Notes under the pieces: generated by a model
What the model was told of the DNA's origin: nothing
Databases searched by the model: none
What the model saw: only the letters and a program-made list of their open reading frames with translations
In this document: positions 49,793 through 59,719 of the stretch, one piece after another
Numbering within the stretch: the first letter of the stretch is position 1
Layout: every line of letters starts with the position of its first letter
Translations under genes and position numbers: made by a program
Source: Dipteris shenzhenensis
Taxonomy: Eukaryota; Polypodiophyta; Polypodiopsida; Gleicheniales
Assembly (NCBI GenBank): GCA_047967505.1
Contig: CM106538.1
Direction: 5' to 3' (one strand)
DNA: 64,000 nt

Positions 49793-50269
49793 ATGGATCC
49801 CCATTCAGCCAATCTCCATCCACTTCCATCGGCCGCGAGAACCGTCATTTTTTCAGAAGACGAGTTGCAGCAGATCAAGAAAGATGTGGAGTTAGAGGGC
49901 TCTACATCACTTTTTGCCCGCATCTTTGGGTCACACCCTTCCAGATCACAGGCTAGAGACTGGATGCTAGCGGCGTTACCAGGAGATCTCGCCCCACACC
50001 TCAAGGATATTCGACTGCTAGGACGTAGATTCTCCCAAGTGATTTTCGACTCCCACGAGTCCACAACCCTTGTTCTCAAAGCTAATCTCGTGGCTTTGGG
50101 TTCGAGAAGGATCTTTCTTTTACCCTACACCTTGGGCTTCGATCCAATGGAGAAGGACAGGCTGGTCACATCACTGTTCATTAGACTTTTTGGTCTTCCT
50201 CAGGTCTACTATCGATTGCTTGCCACTATCGGAGCCACATTCGGAGTGGTCATTCGGGGTGGTCACTAA
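49793..50269 (+). pseudogene. LINE D1 ORF1, N-terminal (DUF4283 type)
   Basis: Starts at MDPHSANLHPLPSAARTVIF directly after the C-rich leader; 158 codons with FSEDELQQIKKDVELEG, GDLAPHLKDIRLLGRRFSQV, ANLVALGSRRIFLLPYTLGF and TSLFIRLFGLPQVYYRLLAT, the DUF4283 layout of plant LINE ORF1. It stops after VVIRGGH; the protein continues in the next frame (50262 onward), so one frameshift around 50262 breaks it. Confidence 0.8.
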
Positions 50270-50639
50270 GATCCCCACCCTTCCTGGCATGCCTTCTTCC
50301 TCGGCAGACGCAGTGAGTGCAGATGGGGTGCCTCGTATTAGGGTCATTGTCTCCGACCCTAACATCTCAGATGACCACATCATGCTTCAGAGTCTAGATA
50401 GCTCTCTCTTTCGACAGAGAGTCGAGATTTCAGGTAGACAGGACCGGTGCATGATTTGCAGGACCCTTGGGCACTTTGCTAGAGACTGCCCAAGGAAGAG
50501 AAAAAGACCCAAGAGGACTTCTGGTGCGGCTCCTTCACGTACTACCCCAACTGCACCTCCCCAGCACCCTGAGCAGCAGGGCGCCTTGCTTCGCGCACCC
50601 CAGGACCGCCAGGGGCAACAGAGTGCCCAATGCCCGTAG
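50262..50639 (+). pseudogene. LINE D1 ORF1, C-terminal part with CCHC knuckle
   Basis: Continues ORF1 after the frameshift: TKIPTLPGMPSSSADAV, RIRVIVSDPNISDDHIMLQS, LFRQRVEISGRQDR, knuckle CMICRTLGHFARDC, basic PRKRKRPKR and a Pro/Gln tail. Further tail-like frames continue to about 51290 (50630-50896 and others), ending in the region before ORF2. Confidence 0.82.
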
Positions 50640-51288
50640 CACATCCAATACTACGGTGGAGAGCTATCAGAGCCGCTCGCTTACCTCAGGAGGAGACCTT
50701 TGATCCTGTTCAGACAGACGCCTTCCAGACTCTAGAGGTGGATGTTGCTTCAGCCCCAGACACTACAATTTCACATCAGGAGGGGCCTTTAGATGCACCA
50801 GCCCCAGTCATCTTGGTTGCTGACCACGAGGGGGCTACAGGCACTTCTTCCCCACAGATTGTTCTCGCCATAGTCAAGACGACCGAGAAAGTGTAGGCAC
50901 AGATCAGGACTCCAGATTCCTCTTCAGCCCAGCCACAGGCCTCCTCAGCACCCAGCTCCAGTTCTGCTGATAGAGGCCTGGCAGGTCCTTCTCCTCCATC
51001 TTCCACGAGTGCAGGTCTTCTTTGCACTCCTCGGCCAGACTTGCTTATCAGGAACTCTTTTTCGACACTGGCAGATTCGGCAAATTTCATGGGTGAGGAG
51101 GAGTTTGTGCCCTCCACCTTAGGGGTCCCGGTCATGGGGATTCCTTTTGATAGGGCCTCCCCTTCAGCAGGTGTGGGGATCCTCTCACCTGTTGAGTTTC
51201 TTGCCCTCAGCAGGAGTGTTTCGGCCCAGGGGAAGATGGTCTCCTCTACTAGGTTTAGTAAGCCTTTCCATCCAGCATCCTCCTATCG

Positions 51289-52026
51289 ATGAGGATAGTC
51301 AGCTAGAACATACAGGGCCTAGGCGGAGTTCCACACCGTCGCCGTAGGCAGCTAATCCGGAATCAGCTTCATTCAGGTGTCACTGGAGGTGCTATTGATA
51401 TCCTTTTTATCCGGGAAGACAAGTTGGATGCAAGTGATTGCTCTAAATCAGGCAAACTACTTTCAGGACATACCTTTTGGTCACCTACTATGGGCACAAG
51501 GGAAGGTACTTGCATTTCAGTCTCTTTCTCTATTCTCCCCTTGGTTGTTGGTCATGGTATTATTTCCCCCTCTAGAGCTCAATGGATCATTATTTTGATT
51601 GGAGGGTGTAAGATGGGTCTTCTTAATCTTTATGCTCCCAACAATAGAGGGGAGCGGATCTTCTTTTGGAAGGAGTTACTCTCTTGGGCCCCCATTGCAG
51701 ATTCTTGCATCATTGATGGCGATTTCAACATGGTTGAGTTGCCATCAGACAAAAAGGGAGGCAGACAGGGTGGAATTCATTCTTTGGAGAGGGCAGCCAG
51801 GGATGCCTTTCTTTTTCAATACAGTGGCAGAGACACTTGGTTGGATATTTCCTTTCATGTTATGCCACAGTCACTCCCACATTCTTGGTCGAACAGGAGA
51901 ATCCACATGCCCATTCATGCACGTATTGATAGATTTTATGTAAACGATTGGGCACTTGACAAAGGAGGATCTGTATGCATTTCTACTGGGGTTTCCACCT
52001 CAGATCATTTTCCAGTGGTGTTGTAG
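51289..52026 (+). pseudogene. LINE D1 ORF2 endonuclease
   Basis: The start MRIVS is followed by TAG where D2 has the Trp of NWNVQG, so a single G-to-A type change kills the start of ORF2. From 51424 the frame is open for 200 codons: MGLLNLYAPNNRGERIFFWK, CIIDGDFNMVELPSDK (GDFN motif), MPIHARIDRFYVNDW and TGVSTSDHFPVVL (SDH motif). The nuclease is otherwise well preserved. Confidence 0.82.
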
Positions 52027-52587
52027 ATCCTTGAGCCTCATCGGAGAGGACGTTCTGCCAGTGTCAGGATTCCGGATGCTTTTTATGCAGAGGAGAGCCT
52101 CACGGAGGATATTTTAGAGATTTGGGTTTCTCACATACAGGGTGGAGCTGTCCGCCCTTCTCAGGTAGCTGCAGTCTTATCCGGAAATAGTGACAATTAT
52201 CATACAGTCGCTGATTTCAGGAGATGCGAGATTCTCAGACGTGAAATTGGTATACGCCAGCAGTTAGCGTCCCTTCAGAGGGAAGAGCAGAAGAGGCCCA
52301 CAGATGTTTGGATTCAGGAGCGCGTTAATGCCAGCAAGGGCTCATTTGCAGACATTGTTGGATCAGAGAGCAGAATATGGATTTAGATGGGTGGTAGGGT
52401 CAACAAACACTTTTTCTCTAGAGAGAGTGTCTCGCAACTTGTTGACTCAGACGGGGTGTTATAGTCAGATCCTGATGCTGTCATGCCTGTACCTTCAGAT
52501 TATTTTGCATCCCTTCTTACTGCAGATCCAGGCACATAGGCTATAGATGATGCTAGAGAGGTCATTTGGTAGTGTATCCCTGTACTG

Positions 52588-53427
52588 GTGAAGGATGAGA
52601 TGTATGTTTCTTTAGATGCACCTTTCACCAATGCAGAATTCAAGACTGCATTACTTGCCCTTCACAAGGGCAAGTGCCCAGGTTCGGATGGACTTACCCC
52701 TTCCTTTTTTATTACTTTTTGGGAGCAGATTGGTGATCACATCACATCAGCGCTGCAAGGCGTGTGGGACTCTAATGAGATGCCAAACTCACTTACAGAT
52801 GGTCTCATTCATCTCATCCCAAAGGGGGGTAATAGGAATCTAGTGTCTCAACGGAGACCCATCACTCTATTGGGCACTTTTTACAAGATTCTGGCGAAAG
52901 CCATCAGTCTGTGGCTATAGGTTTTTCTTCCAGATTTGATTCATGACACGCAGACAGGGTTTGTGCATGGCAGAAGTATATTTGATAACATTTTCTCGTT
53001 TTGGGAGGCCTCAGAATGGGCCATGCAAAGCCGCCAGAGATTGGCCATTCTACTCTTGGATTTTGAGAAAGCTTATGACAAAGTAGACTGGGATTTTTTA
53101 GAGGGTACTCTATCTCGCTTTGGTTTTTCAGATGCATGGATTAGAGGAGTATCCTCTCTCTATAGATCAGCCCATAGCCAGGTGCTCATTGGAGGGGTAA
53201 GAGGGGATAGGTTTCAGATCTCTAGATCAGTCCACCAGGGATGTCCTCTTGCCCCTTTTCTTTTTTTGTTTGTGGCGGAAGCTATGAGTATCTACCTTAG
53301 ATCTCAAGCTGATATTTATGGGCTGAGGCTTCCTATCCGCCGGGAAGAAGAGCTCCTAGATAGTGAGCTGGCAGATGATACGGCTGTTTTTTTGGATGCC
53401 ACCCCCAGGTCACTCACTTCCTTGTAG
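52588..53427 (+). pseudogene. LINE D1 ORF2 reverse transcriptase
   Basis: Two frames in phase (52588-52920 and 52936-53427) separated by a TAG at 52918. Motifs: KGKCPGSDGLTPSFFITF, LIHLIPKGGNRNLVSQRRPI, GTFYKILAKAISLWL, then TQTGFVHGRSIFDNIFSF, LLLDFEKAYDKVDWDFL (catalytic Asp), SVHQGCPLAPFLFLFVAEAM and ELADDTAVFLDA. The active site reads LADD where plant L1 elements usually have FADD or YADD. A stop follows LTSL, then the thumb region (LDLFCTAAGAHINWHKSN). Confidence 0.88.
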
Positions 53428-53433
53428 ACAGCC

Positions 53434-55220
53434 TTGGATTTATTTTGCACGGCTGCAGGTGCACACATTAATTGGCATAAATCCAATGGTTTATTTGTGA
53501 TGGTGATACCCCGGATTGGGGTAATGATATTGGCTTCACTTGGGTACAGAGGGGCGTCACTGTCAGATATTTGGGCTGCCAGGTTGGGGTGGGCATCTCT
53601 CCCTCACAATAGTTTGCTCCGGTGTTGGAGAGCATAAGAAGAAAGCTCCTTTCTTGGAGCTCAGCCAAACTTGACTTGGCTTCCAGGGTGGTGGTGGTTA
53701 ATCAGGTTCTTCTAGCCACATCATGGTTTGTTTGCTCTTGTTGGTGCCACTCTAGGGATTGTATCACTCAGCTCGAGAGGCCCGTACGAAACTTTTTATG
53801 GGAGTGGTCTAGATGGCACAACTGATGTTATAGTCACGGTAGCTTGGGAGACCTTGATTCTTCCTACAAGAGAAGGGTGTTTGAATATCATCAACCCGGG
53901 TCACCACGGCCACGATGGGAGAGGGGCCCTGCTTCTACCGTGGGAGCATGGAAAGAATTCAGGAAGCTTCTTGCAGACCAACAGGCACATATGGTTCTTA
54001 ATCTTAGAGAAAGTGCAAGGAGAGTTCAGCAGATTGATGCAGCCTTGCCCTTGGATTGGGTGGACATAGATGACATGCCTATTTCTTGCTCCACCTGGAT
54101 GGGGGCATTTTCCAGATTGGGAGTTCCTTTACAGGTGATTGCTTTTCATGACACACATGAGGATGCCTTAGTCTTTGATGTTTCTTTGGGGGGCAGGCTG
54201 TCCAAATCCACATAAGATATCTTGTTGGAGATACCATTTCATCCAGTAAGGATAGTGGGCTTCATGGAGCATGGCTCTCTTTCACAGTGGTACTTGGATC
54301 CTGACCCGCTTCTCATTGCCCTAGGCTCATGGAGGCTGTGGCTCTATGGAGGTGTCCCAATTAAGTTTTTGTAGTGGGACCCTGGGGAATGGGAATGGAT
54401 AGATGAAGGGCACCGAGAGAAGGGCATCCCCTTCTTTCGTTACACGGTCAGTAATGCCCGGAAATTCCAGCTCAGCTCTAGGGGTTGGAGGCCTACTAGA
54501 GCTCCTCATTGGGAGAACTTTTAGATTTCTGCTGACTTGCAGAAAAATTTTTGGCAGAGGCTCTGGAAATTCCACTAGAATAGAAAAATCACTCTCTTCT
54601 TTTGGCTTTCTATTCATGGTGGGATAGCAGTGAACCATTGGAGATCCAGGTTCGGGGCTGATCCTACTTGCCCTCGTTGCCTTTCTGCTTCGGAGACAAT
54701 ACAGCACTGCCTTTGGGATTGCAGACATGCGAGAATCATATGGAAGGGGATTGCAAGACTTTTCAGCACTTTTGTTCGCCTCCCCTTCTATATGACCTGG
54801 GGATCAATGCCTTGGCTCACTCTTTCAGGGCCCCAGGTTTTCTTTGAGAGACATGACTCCTCTTGGGCTCTTCACATCCGATGACACCTTGTGGAGTCAT
54901 GCTCTCTAGAGGATGTTCCGGCCACTCTCTTCAAGGCTGCTCATTCCTCGGTTGACTCACCATGGGAGATCTTAGCTAGCATTGCAGCATGCCACATTTG
55001 GAGAGCCAGATGCACTGAGGCTGTGGAGGGTTCTCAGGGTCACCCTTCTCAGATCTCGGCTAGTACTTGGACAGATATGGTACACACTCTGATGGCCATT
55101 TTGGCAACCATGCAGGGATCCTCTCAAGCAGCTTTCTCTAGGAGAGTTGCTTTTCTCAGAGATTGGAGAGACTCTCCCTTCTTTTCTCAGAGATTGGAGA
55201 GACTCTCCCTTCTTTGCTGA
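53434..55220 (+). pseudogene. LINE D1 ORF2 C-terminal region with zinc-binding module
   Basis: Pieces in several frames. 53844-54215 carries linker sequence. 54630-54884 holds the zinc module: RSRFGADPTCPRCLSASETI followed by HCLWDCRHARIIWKG. 54891-55220 is the extreme C-terminus, with an internal duplication of a 30-bp unit (RDWRDSPFFSQRLERLS; DNA CTCAGAGATTGGAGAGACTC twice at 55158 and 55184). The region has many stops. Confidence 0.7.
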
Positions 55221-55387
55221 GACTTCTACAGGGTTGAGTTGGCATTTTCAGCCTGGTTTCTTTCTACCTCATTCTTCTGAGGTTTTTTTAATTACATGCT
55301 TAGCATGTTGTATTTCCGCACAGATCTTGCTCTAGCGAATTTCTTTCTTACTTAATAGAAGTCTCTTTTTTTACCAAAAAAAAAAAA
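55221..55387 (+). other. 3' UTR and A tail of D1
   Basis: Contains TTACTTAATAGAAGTCTC, a T run, and 14 A. This stretch is shared with the fragments at 12901-13107 and 46923-47215, defining the family-D 3' end. Confidence 0.85.
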
Positions 55388-55765
55388 AAGGTGCTACAAT
55401 TACATCAACTTAAAATTTTAGTATATGCCAAAAGGACCTCATGATCTATGCAGCAGGTTTGCAAGCAATCAAAGAGAGATTGCTGCAGAGAACGCCTAAA
55501 AAAGCCAAACAGAGAGAAAGTAGGATCACCAAAGACTTTACAATTCCTATATGTCCATAAAGTCCATAGTGCCCAATAGCAAACCCAAACAAAGAAAAAA
55601 TGAAACTTTGGTCTGGATGGATGAAACCCAAATAGCCAGAAGAACTTCCCAAACAGAATAGATGGGAATCTCACTCGCAGGCGCTGTTGAAGCAGATTAA
55701 AAAACTCACGAGAGCACGGACAATGCCAAAACAAGTGAGGCACAGTCTCCACACACACACACACA
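55388..55765 (-). pseudogene. LINE C3: zinc-binding C-terminus of ORF2
   Basis: 121 codons on the minus strand matching C1: ETVPHLFWHCPCSREFFNLL against ETVPHLLWSCPHSRILITRI, then LRVRFPSILFGKFFWLFGF against LRLRFPSIKFGKLFWMFGC. The 5' end is truncated and joins a (TG)n run (VCVCV) that belongs to the LTR of F or to the junction. Confidence 0.82.
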
Positions 55766-55832
55766 CACATGTGACTCCCCTAGATGCACACATGCACCTT
55801 AGAGCAAGCCCTTGATCACATTTATCCCAACA
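55766..55832 (-). repeat. 5' LTR of F, second part
   Basis: Matches the end of LTR1 (GTGACTCCCCTAGATGCACA to CCAACA). Directly followed by the duplication CCTCA and D2 sequence. Confidence 0.9.
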
Positions 55833-55837
55833 CCTCA

Positions 55838-56054
55838 TTCATTTGATTCCGAAAGGGGGTTGGAGGAATTTAGTGTCTCAGTGGAGACCGATTACTTTGC
55901 TGAGTACTTTGTATAAAATATTTGCAAAAGCTATTAGCCTTCGTCTGCAGACCTTTCTGCCAAATCTTATCCATGATATGCAGATGGGCTTTGTGCATGG
56001 TAGGAGCATCTTTGATAACATCTTCTCATTTTGGGAGGCTTTGGACTGGGCCAT
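55838..56054 (+). pseudogene. LINE D2 ORF2: RT fragment
   Basis: Frames at 55843-56082 read MIPKGGWRNLVSQWRPITLL and QMGFVHGRSIFDNIFSFWEA, aligned to D1 (LIPKGGNRNLVSQRRPITLL and QTGFVHGRSIFDNIFSFWEA). It stops at GGGCCAT, where the G2 LTR starts. Confidence 0.85.
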
Positions 56055-56279
56055 TGTTAGCTCTTTTCTACGGCTTCCATAGGAAGAGCAAGGTTTTCTC
56101 AGTATGCAGGGTTCCGAGGCTTTTTGTCACCTACAGATATATAGGGATTGTCGTTTGTAGTATACGTGTAGCTTAGGACCTCAAGTCGTGTTCCGGTGAG
56201 AGACGTACGCTTAAGTGTGGTAAGCAAACATAGTACATGCATGTGTAAAAGGAACGTGTATCATCATGGTTGAAGTAAT

Positions 56280-56480
56280 GAAGGCTTTCGCCTTCCTTGG
56301 GGATTGCAGGGTTTAGGAGGAGTTTAAGGATTAGAAGGAGGTTCTAGAGTTTAGAAGAGGTTCCAGGGTTAGAAGGAGGTTCCAAGGTTTAGACGAGGTT
56401 CTAGGGTTAGAAGGAGGTTCCAAGGTTTAGAAGAGGTTCCAGAGTTTAGAAGATGTTCCAAGGTTCAGGGTAGAGTACAT
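56280..56480. repeat. About 20-bp tandem repeat in the G2 LTR
   Basis: Some nine degenerate units of GGTTCCAGGGTTTAGAAGAG or GGTTCTAGGGTTAGAAGGAG. Confidence 0.8.
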
Positions 56481-56577
56481 GGTGGAGCTTGTCTCCCTCG
56501 TAGATCATGGAGATTAAGGGTTGAGGAACTAAGGGTTTAGGGGAAGCATAGGAGTGGGAGTGGAAGAAGGTGTAAGA

Positions 56578-56780
56578 GCATGGGGGAAAAAAGAGAGAGG
56601 AGGGAGGAGGAGGAGGAGGAAGGAGGAGAGAGGAGGAGGAGGAGGAAGAAAGGAGGAGAGAGGAGGAGGAGAAGGAGGAGAAAGGAGGAGGAGAAGGAAG
56701 AGGGAGGAGGAGGAGGAAGAGGAAGGAGGAGAGGGAGAGGATGGGTTGCAAGGTTGGAGGAGAGGGGAGGAGGAGTTGCA
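56578..56780. repeat. GGA-rich low-complexity tract
   Basis: GGAGGAGGA and AGAGGAGG runs over 200 bp, giving false Glu/Arg frames on the plus strand and Ser/Leu/Pro frames on the minus strand. Confidence 0.9.
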
Positions 56781-56897
56781 AGGTTAGGACATGCTTTTGG
56801 ACGTGGAGTGTAAGGAAGCATGGACACTTGAGATTGGAATACCAAAGTAGAACTCAACACAATGTCCCAAAGAGTGTGGGCTTCATTCCATTATGGG

Positions 56898-56907
56898 GTA
56901 TTTATAC
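56898..56907 (-). promoter_or_regulatory. TATA box of the G2 LTR
   Basis: The minus strand reads TTGTATAAATACCCC, a strong TATA box, followed by CATAATGGAATGAAGCCC. Confidence 0.6.
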
Positions 56908-56964
56908 AAGTTGGAGAGCTTCTCTCTCTCCATGTAGGAATTGTAACACATTCTCTATCTACAC

Positions 56965-57160
56965 GTAGAACTTGCATAAGAAGTTGTATGTAGAACTTGC
57001 ATGTAGAACTCACATGTACAACTCGCATGTAGGAGTTGCATGTAGGAGTTGTATGTAGAAGTCGTATGTAGAACTCGCATGTACAAGTTGTATGTAGAAC
57101 TTGCATGTACAACTCGCATGTAGGAGTTACATGTAGAACTTGCATGTAGAACATGCAAGT
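56965..57160. repeat. About 17-bp tandem repeat upstream of the G2 TATA box
   Basis: About eleven units of CATGTAGAACTTG, CATGTACAACTCG or CATGTAGGAGTTG. In the direction of G2 they lie upstream of the TATA box, where enhancer-like U3 repeats sit in other LTRs. Confidence 0.85.
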
Positions 57161-57381
57161 TCTAAGAGGGATTATTTCTAGCCTTATGTAAGTACAAGCA
57201 AAGCTTTGCCGCTACTCTACACACACATTCTGTTCTACCTAATTCCATGTTGGCACAGAGTCAACATACTCCCGGATCCATTTTATTACCCGCCCTCGGG
57301 TTATGGCTTATTGCGAGCATGTACCTGGGTTGCCATGCCTTTAATCCAGTGGCTGTGGAACTTGTGTCGTGCCAGTCGATC

Positions 57382-57684
57382 CTATTGTAAATCCTTGGTA
57401 CCATACAATTTTTGCTCAATTGTCAGGTAGCCTATATCCACCATTTGCTCGAACAGAGATATGTGGCGTGCTTCTAAGAAGATCACTCTTTGATAGAGTC
57501 GGCTTGTAATTTGAGCATCGACCCGTTCATTGGGATTGAAACTGAGTGGAGGCAAATAGGAATCGAGGTAACATGGGACCTCCAGAATGAATTCCAATGT
57601 TTTATAGAATATAGCACTTAGGCGAAGAAAGCGATCAATGTTGGCGCGCATTATTTGCTCATGCTGTTGAAGTGCTTGGACCAT
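57382..57684 (-). CDS. G2 extra ORF, C-terminal block
   Basis: 100 codons, MVQALQQHEQIMRANIDRFL, then KTLEFILEVPCYLDSYLP and RVDAQITSRLYQRVIFLEAR, ending in GTKDLQ. It is helical and polar, with no known motif. It resembles 3265-3520 of G1 in sequence and in place, as the last coding block before the 3' LTR. Confidence 0.5.
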   Translation of the reverse strand: MVQALQQHEQIMRANIDRFLRLSAIFYKTLEFILEVPCYLDSYLPPLSFNPNERVDAQITSRLYQRVIFLEARHISLFEQMVDIGYLTIEQKLYGTKDLQ

Positions 57685-58334
57685 TATTCCATTCTACATC
57701 AGAGTATGGTTCGATCATTGGCCAATTAATGGTTCGATCTTCAGCCAAAGTGTGTATGTCGGCTTCCCATTTTTTACGCCGTGGAACTGCATAGAACTTG
57801 GGATGGGTTCTGAGACATGGAGGTGCCTGTAAGTACTCCTTCAAGAAGATTACATCAAAGAGCTTGGGGCGGCGCCAATCAGGTTGTGGATCCAACTTGC
57901 TAATCCAACCTTCACTAATTTGACGCTGATGAAGGTTGGTAGGAAAGTTCTAGGGTCCATCCACCCCAAGTTTTCATATCAGGATATTTGCTCCAAAATT
58001 CCTTGATGGGGTTACTGGGAAGTGGTATCTCATCAAAATCATACCCATCATTGGAACTTGGCATGGGCGTACGAATTGGATTATCTGGATCTTGATATTC
58101 AAAATCAAAGACTGTGTCATTTTCTGCTGATGGAAGCACAAGTAGTGTCAGAGGTGATGACGGGGCAGGGAGAGAATCTGGGGACATGGGGGAGAAATAT
58201 GGCAGAGTGTTAGTTGCAAAAGGGGGAGCAGAGGGGAGGGGGGGAAAGAACTGGGCAAATGGTTTGAGCAACTTGGTAATCCTCAAGGGTAGGATTAGCA
58301 AGGGAGGGAAAAAAGCTAGGTGTGAGAGGATCAT
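57659..58334 (-). pseudogene. G2 extra ORF, segments between linker and C-terminal block
   Basis: 57895-57659 reads LDPQPDWRRPKLFDVIFLKE, HPKFYAVPRRKKWEADIH and PMIEPYSDVEWNNGPS; 58334-57915 holds a Pro/Ser-rich part, an acidic stretch (NDTVFDFEYQDPDNPI, NDGYDFDEIPLPSNPI) and EFWSKYPDMKTWGGWTLEL. They follow one another in different frames and were probably one protein. No domain recognised. Confidence 0.45.
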
Positions 58335-59043
58335 AAGTTTGTGACTGTTGGGTTAGTTGAAAATGGTGAGAGGCATGAGCAAAGAGACGATGGAGGGAAT
58401 AGATGTTAGGATGGAGCTCGGGGAAGGTTAAGAGGGTGGTAGCAGCAAGGGTAAGTGAGGTTATGATGTTGGGAGAAAGAGTGGTTAGATATGGGAAGTT
58501 AGATGTGAGATAGGCCGTGTCATCTTCCGACACTTCTTTTTGCTGGTGCGATGGGATGATCAGTTGCATGGGTGGGATGTCGGTTATGTCGTGCCTTGCA
58601 AATAATAGGGATGGCCTTTGTAGCATTGGCAACAAACTTGCAATAACCCTGAGGGGAGGACTACCCATGAGGCAGACATATGCAATGAAAGCATCCGTCC
58701 TGAGTGTCATAAACCCGGCATGTGTAGACAGACAGAAGATATTTTTCTCATCTTCGGGCAAGTCTTGGCAAATTATGCGCAGGGTTTTGGTCCCAATGGA
58801 ACGTTCCCATTTGATTGTTGGATGAGCAGATATGATCCTGATTTGGAGTTGCTTCCATTGGATAAGCACGCGTGTGTTGAGGTGATCTTTCCCTTGTAGA
58901 GCAACCACAAGCTCTTGGTACACCACCGTTGTGCATTGAAGTGGGGTTTCATTGGTGTTGTCTTCCAATGCCTCATTGTTGTGCACTAGCAATTGGACTT
59001 CAAGCTTAGAGATGATTATCTTTTGGGAGTGCATCTCATTCAT
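58210..59043 (-). CDS. G2 extra ORF, central globular part
   Basis: 277 codons: IISKLEVQLLVHNNEALED (end of the coiled coil), VVYQELVVALQGKDHLNTRV, IKWERSIGTKTLRIICQDLP, FCLSTHAGFMTLRTDAFIAY and VCLMGSPPLRVIASLLPML, then a Ser/Thr/Leu-rich tail. It looks like a folded domain with several beta-like hydrophobic strands, but I do not recognise it. Same strand as pol. Confidence 0.5.
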   Translation of the reverse strand: MNEMHSQKIIISKLEVQLLVHNNEALEDNTNETPLQCTTVVYQELVVALQGKDHLNTRVLIQWKQLQIRIISAHPTIKWERSIGTKTLRIICQDLPEDEKNIFCLSTHAGFMTLRTDAFIAYVCLMGSPPLRVIASLLPMLQRPSLLFARHDITDIPPMQLIIPSHQQKEVSEDDTAYLTSNFPYLTTLSPNIITSLTLAATTLLTFPELHPNIYSLHRLFAHASHHFQLTQQSQTYDPLTPSFFPSLANPTLEDYQVAQTICPVLSPPPLCSPFCN

Positions 59044-59165
59044 TTTTTCTTTGTATTGATGGTAGATGGTTGTATATGCCTCCTTACGCTTCTCATTTGC
59101 AAGGTGACCTTTTCCTGTTGAGGAATGTCTTCAGTGGTATTGGACCATTGGTCCAAGACTTGTAC

Positions 59166-59702
59166 TTATGAAGTGCTGGCCTCTTGAGCAGTAGCAAGTT
59201 GATCCTTTAAGATTCTGCATTCCCTTGTAAGCTCGTCAATGCTGAAGGCACGCACTGCCAAAGATTGTTTTATTTCTTCAAGCTTGTCTTTGCAATCCTG
59301 GAGCTCTTCTTCTTTGTGAATTAGAGTGAGTCGAGCTTGTGCCACTACCTCCATCTGTTGAGCATGTGCGGATGTCAAGGAGTTATAGTAGGTATGTAGG
59401 ATTGCCGTTACTTGTACTGCTGTTGTCAGCTTTGTTTGATTTTGGTGGAGGTTGGAGGTCACATCCCTCACTGCCTTCTCTTGAGCTTGGAGAGCTTGGT
59501 TCATGTGCACTTCTTCTACCTCCTTCTCATCTATCTGCGCCCAAAGTGCCTTGACCTCTATGGCGATTGCCTGGAACTGGTCTTCGATTTCTGTTACAGT
59601 CTGTCTTTCCAATTCTCTTGCATATTCCTCCTTGGCCAAGCTAGTGAATAGTTCTAACATTTGGATCATTTGGCTAGCTTGATGTTGGAGAATGACAGAC
59701 AC
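59166..59702 (-). CDS. G2 extra ORF, long coiled coil
   Basis: 178 codons with almost continuous heptads: MIQMLELFTSLAKEEYAREL, TEIEDQFQAIAIEVKALWAQ, QARLTLIHKEEELQDCKDKL, ELTRECRILKDQLATAQEAS. It occupies the same place in the order of extra ORFs as the coiled coil of G1 (5270-5945). It probably oligomerises. It is intact over its length, while neighbours are broken. Confidence 0.6.
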   Translation of the reverse strand: MSVILQHQASQMIQMLELFTSLAKEEYARELERQTVTEIEDQFQAIAIEVKALWAQIDEKEVEEVHMNQALQAQEKAVRDVTSNLHQNQTKLTTAVQVTAILHTYYNSLTSAHAQQMEVVAQARLTLIHKEEELQDCKDKLEEIKQSLAVRAFSIDELTRECRILKDQLATAQEASTS

Positions 59703-59719
59703 TGATGAGGTCTCGCGAT

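Larger units (their letters stand above)
49117..55387 (+). mobile_element. LINE family D copy D1, apparently full length
   Basis: About 6.3 kb: C-rich 5' UTR (49140-49735), ORF1 (49793), ORF2 (51289), 3' UTR and a tail of about 14 A. The duplication AAGGTGCT (49109-49116 and 55388-55395) brackets it. Coding frames have several stops and frameshifts. Confidence 0.85.
46289..55832 (-). mobile_element. Small LTR element F, carrying nested LINEs
   Basis: LTR1 (46289-46622) and LTR2 (48781-49048 plus 55766-55832) share TGTTGG...CCAACA ends; the duplication is CCTCA (46284-46288 and 55833-55837). PBS at 48767-48778 and an AAGGAGGGGGTA purine tract at 46623-46634 give the minus orientation. The internal region of about 2.1 kb (1.85 kb without D3) contains one ORF and no pol. 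LTR2 was split by LINE C3 and then D1. Confidence 0.92.
38836..56054 (+). mobile_element. LINE family D copy D2, split into four pieces
   Basis: Pieces 38836-40199, 45113-46288 and 55838-56054 align in order with D1 (about 50260-51500, 51500-52790 and 52800-53020); small remnants border the inserts. The copy is 5' truncated and broken by K1 (duplication GTACT), F (duplication CCTCA) and G2 (at GCCAT, 56050-56054). Its 3' end, if it survives, lies beyond G2 and outside the window. Confidence 0.88.
56055..57266 (-). repeat. 3' LTR of G2
   Basis: The minus strand starts TGTTGACTCTGTGCC after AAAATGGATCCGGGAGTA and would end GCTAACA at 56055, right at the end of D2 sequence. It contains two tandem repeat blocks and a TATA box. 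No second LTR is in the window to confirm the ends. Confidence 0.65.
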
